The notes under the pieces: generated by a model
Databases searched by the model: none
Seen by the model: only the letters and a program-made list of their open reading frames with translations
Told to the model about the DNA's origin: nothing
DNA from: Bacteroidota bacterium
GTDB lineage: Bacteria; Bacteroidota; Bacteroidia; B-17B0; Aurantibacillaceae
Assembly (NCBI GenBank): GCA_025360565.1
Contig: JANYBY010000300.1
Coordinates: forward strand, 1 to 8,003
Direction of reading: 5' to 3'
DNA: 8,003 bases
Program-made: the position numbers and the translations under genes
Shown here: piece by piece, positions 6,969 through 8,003 of the stretch
How positions within the stretch are numbered: the first letter of the stretch is position 1
Layout: each line of letters opens with the position of its first letter

Positions 6969-7673
6969 ATGGACGTAGAAAAATTATATACAGAGCTTGG
7001 CGGAAAATTTATTACCCCGGTTCACCAGATAAAAAATAAACTGGGTACCATAAAAGCATTTGTGTTTGATTGGGATGGCGTTTTTAACGACGGTACAAAA
7101 AATGCCAGTGGCGGCAGTAATTTCAGTGAGATAGATAGCATGGGTACTAATTTGTTGCGTTACTCCCACTTTTTAAAAGCCAGACAGTTGCCAATAACGG
7201 CCATTATCAGCGGCGAAAAAAACGAAACAGCCTTATACTTTTGTAAACGCGAATGTTTTAATTACTCTTTTTTTAAAGTGGGTAATAAAATGCTTGCGCT
7301 AAATTATTTGTGCGAAAAAGAAAATATTAAACCGCACGAAGTAGCTTATTTTTTTGATGATGTATTAGATCTGTCCATTGCCGAGGTGTGCGGATTAAGG
7401 ATCTTGGTTAATCAGCAATCAAATCCGCTGTTTAGCGCGTACTGTATAAAAAATAAAGTGGTTGATTACTTAACCGCATCGGGCGGACGAAATTATGCTA
7501 TCAGAGAAAGCACAGAATTATTAATGGGCTTAAACGATACGTTGGAAAACGTTATTACCGCCCGAAAAAATGTTACTTCCGATTATAAAACTTATATCGA
7601 AAAAAGAAATACCGTGCAAACTGCTTTTTATACAGTTGCTGAAAATAAGATCACGCAGGCAGAAGGGCTTTGA
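6969..7673 (+). CDS. KdsC-like HAD-superfamily phosphatase
   Basis: The protein has 234 residues, cytoplasmic. Residues about 27-190 follow the KdsC (Kdo-8-phosphate phosphatase) pattern. Motif I is FDWDGVFNDG, with nucleophile D34 and acid/base D36. Motif II is IISGEKNE, with S81. Motif III is K107 in VGNKMLAL. Motif IV is FFDDVLDL, with D130, D131 and D134. A C-terminal GGRNYAIRE (172-180) matches the GG..A.RE tail of KdsC. All catalytic residues are present, so an active Mg-dependent sugar-phosphate phosphatase is likely. It differs from KdsC in length (KdsC is about 170-190 residues): there is a leader of about 26 residues and a tail of about 35 residues after the core. The usual GDD of motif IV reads FDD. 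Related domains also occur in nonulosonic-acid pathways and fused to CMP-sialate synthetases, so Kdo-8-phosphate is only one candidate substrate. It lies 18 bases after the aldolase-CBS gene with no terminator between, which suggests an operon. I do not assign kdsC. Confidence 0.83.
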   Translation: MDVEKLYTELGGKFITPVHQIKNKLGTIKAFVFDWDGVFNDGTKNASGGSNFSEIDSMGTNLLRYSHFLKARQLPITAIISGEKNETALYFCKRECFNYSFFKVGNKMLALNYLCEKENIKPHEVAYFFDDVLDLSIAEVCGLRILVNQQSNPLFSAYCIKNKVVDYLTASGGRNYAIRESTELLMGLNDTLENVITARKNVTSDYKTYIEKRNTVQTAFYTVAENKITQAEGL

Positions 7674-7731
7674 CGGAAGTGGCGTTTAAGCTGAGGTTTG
7701 TGGCGGGTATGCATTAGTTATGCGTAATTAC
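7674..7731. other. Atypical G-rich intergenic junction with small palindromes
   Basis: This spacer is much richer in G than the other intergenic regions (GGAAGTGGCG, GGTTTGTGGCGGG). It contains GCAT-TAGTT-ATGC at 7711-7723 and the palindrome GTAATTAC at 7724-7731. No terminator or TAnnTTTG promoter is visible. It resembles, from memory only, dispersed GGCGGGT / GTTATGCG repeats next to accessory genes in Bacteroidota. It may be a repeat fragment or an insertion boundary. Confidence 0.3.
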
Positions 7732-8003
7732 ATGACAAGACAACTAAAAATATTTCTTTTTCCACTATTGACATTATTGTTCAGTTTCTGTAGACCGGAA
7801 TCAAAACAAAATGAAGAGACAAAACAAATTACAGTAGTTCCAGGACTTGGGATTGTTATTTCAAAAGACACACTATTGCTTTTCAAGACGAAAGAAAGTG
7901 AGATTTACAGGGTCTTTAAATTAAAAGATACTTTGACAAAGTTAAACTATGGATCTGCCTGTGGTTTTGACGGAGAAGGTAATTCGTTTTCCTCTGAAAC
8001 TTA
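7732..8003 (+). CDS. Start of an unrecognised exported protein or lipoprotein (runs off the window)
   Basis: An open frame runs from the ATG at 7732 to the window edge, giving 90 codons without a stop; the rest is missing. The first 20 residues look like an export signal: a basic start (MTRQLK), a hydrophobic stretch, then LLFSFC with C20. A polar segment follows (RPESKQNEETKQ). This fits a lipoprotein signal, although F just before the cysteine is not typical of a lipobox. The remaining visible part has hydrophobic beta-like segments (ITVVPGLGIVIS, DTLLLF) and no domain I recognise. An in-frame ATG at 7720 would add four residues (MRNY). I prefer 7732 because it gives a more normal signal peptide, but neither start has a clear ribosome site. 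It follows the G-rich junction and appears unrelated to the sugar enzymes upstream. Confidence 0.55.
   Translation, partial: MTRQLKIFLFPLLTLLFSFCRPESKQNEETKQITVVPGLGIVISKDTLLLFKTKESEIYRVFKLKDTLTKLNYGSACGFDGEGNSFSSET

Noticed and set aside
7711..7731. Possible integron attC site based on GTTATGC near the last gene
   Set aside because: The matching upstream RYYYAAC arm and the long imperfect stem of an attC site are not visible; only a 4-base stem and a short palindrome are present.

Overview
The window is AT-rich and looks like chromosomal DNA of a Bacteroidota bacterium. Four consecutive secreted proteins end in the type IX secretion system (T9SS) type A sorting domain, a system largely confined to that phylum. 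Start codons lack Shine-Dalgarno sequences and sit in A-rich leaders. At least two genes have upstream boxes fitting the Bacteroidota sigma-A promoter (TTTG, about 20 bases, TAnnTTTG). I cannot name genus or species. All supported genes lie on the + strand.

Bases 1-212 hold no gene that I can see, only a promoter and leader. Bases 213-4936 and 5116-5844 carry four secreted proteins in the order long, short, long, short. The two long ones (213-2048 and 2987-4936) begin with an Omp28-like, thioredoxin-type domain with a CxxC motif (CGYC and CGPC), followed by beta-sandwich modules and a T9SS domain. The two short ones (2134-2883 and 5116-5844) are clear paralogues of each other: one Ig-like beta domain plus a T9SS domain. 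Strong intrinsic terminators follow the first three genes, so they are probably separate transcripts although collinear. The arrangement suggests that a two-gene unit was duplicated.

Bases 5940-7673 are a different module: two cytoplasmic enzymes 18 bases apart. The first fuses a short transaldolase / fructose-6-phosphate-aldolase-like domain to two CBS domains of the kind seen on the arabinose-5-phosphate isomerase KdsD. The second is a KdsC-like HAD phosphatase. Together they look like part of a sugar or keto-sugar-acid pathway, possibly for a surface polysaccharide, but the substrate is unknown. The aldolase domain keeps the Schiff-base lysine but has changes at other conserved active-site positions. 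This is the most interesting part of the window.

Bases 7674-7731 form a short G-rich junction with small palindromes, unlike the neighbouring intergenic DNA. They lead into the start of an unrecognised small exported or lipoprotein gene that runs off the end of the window. No RNA gene, CRISPR array, insertion sequence or replication origin was recognised.
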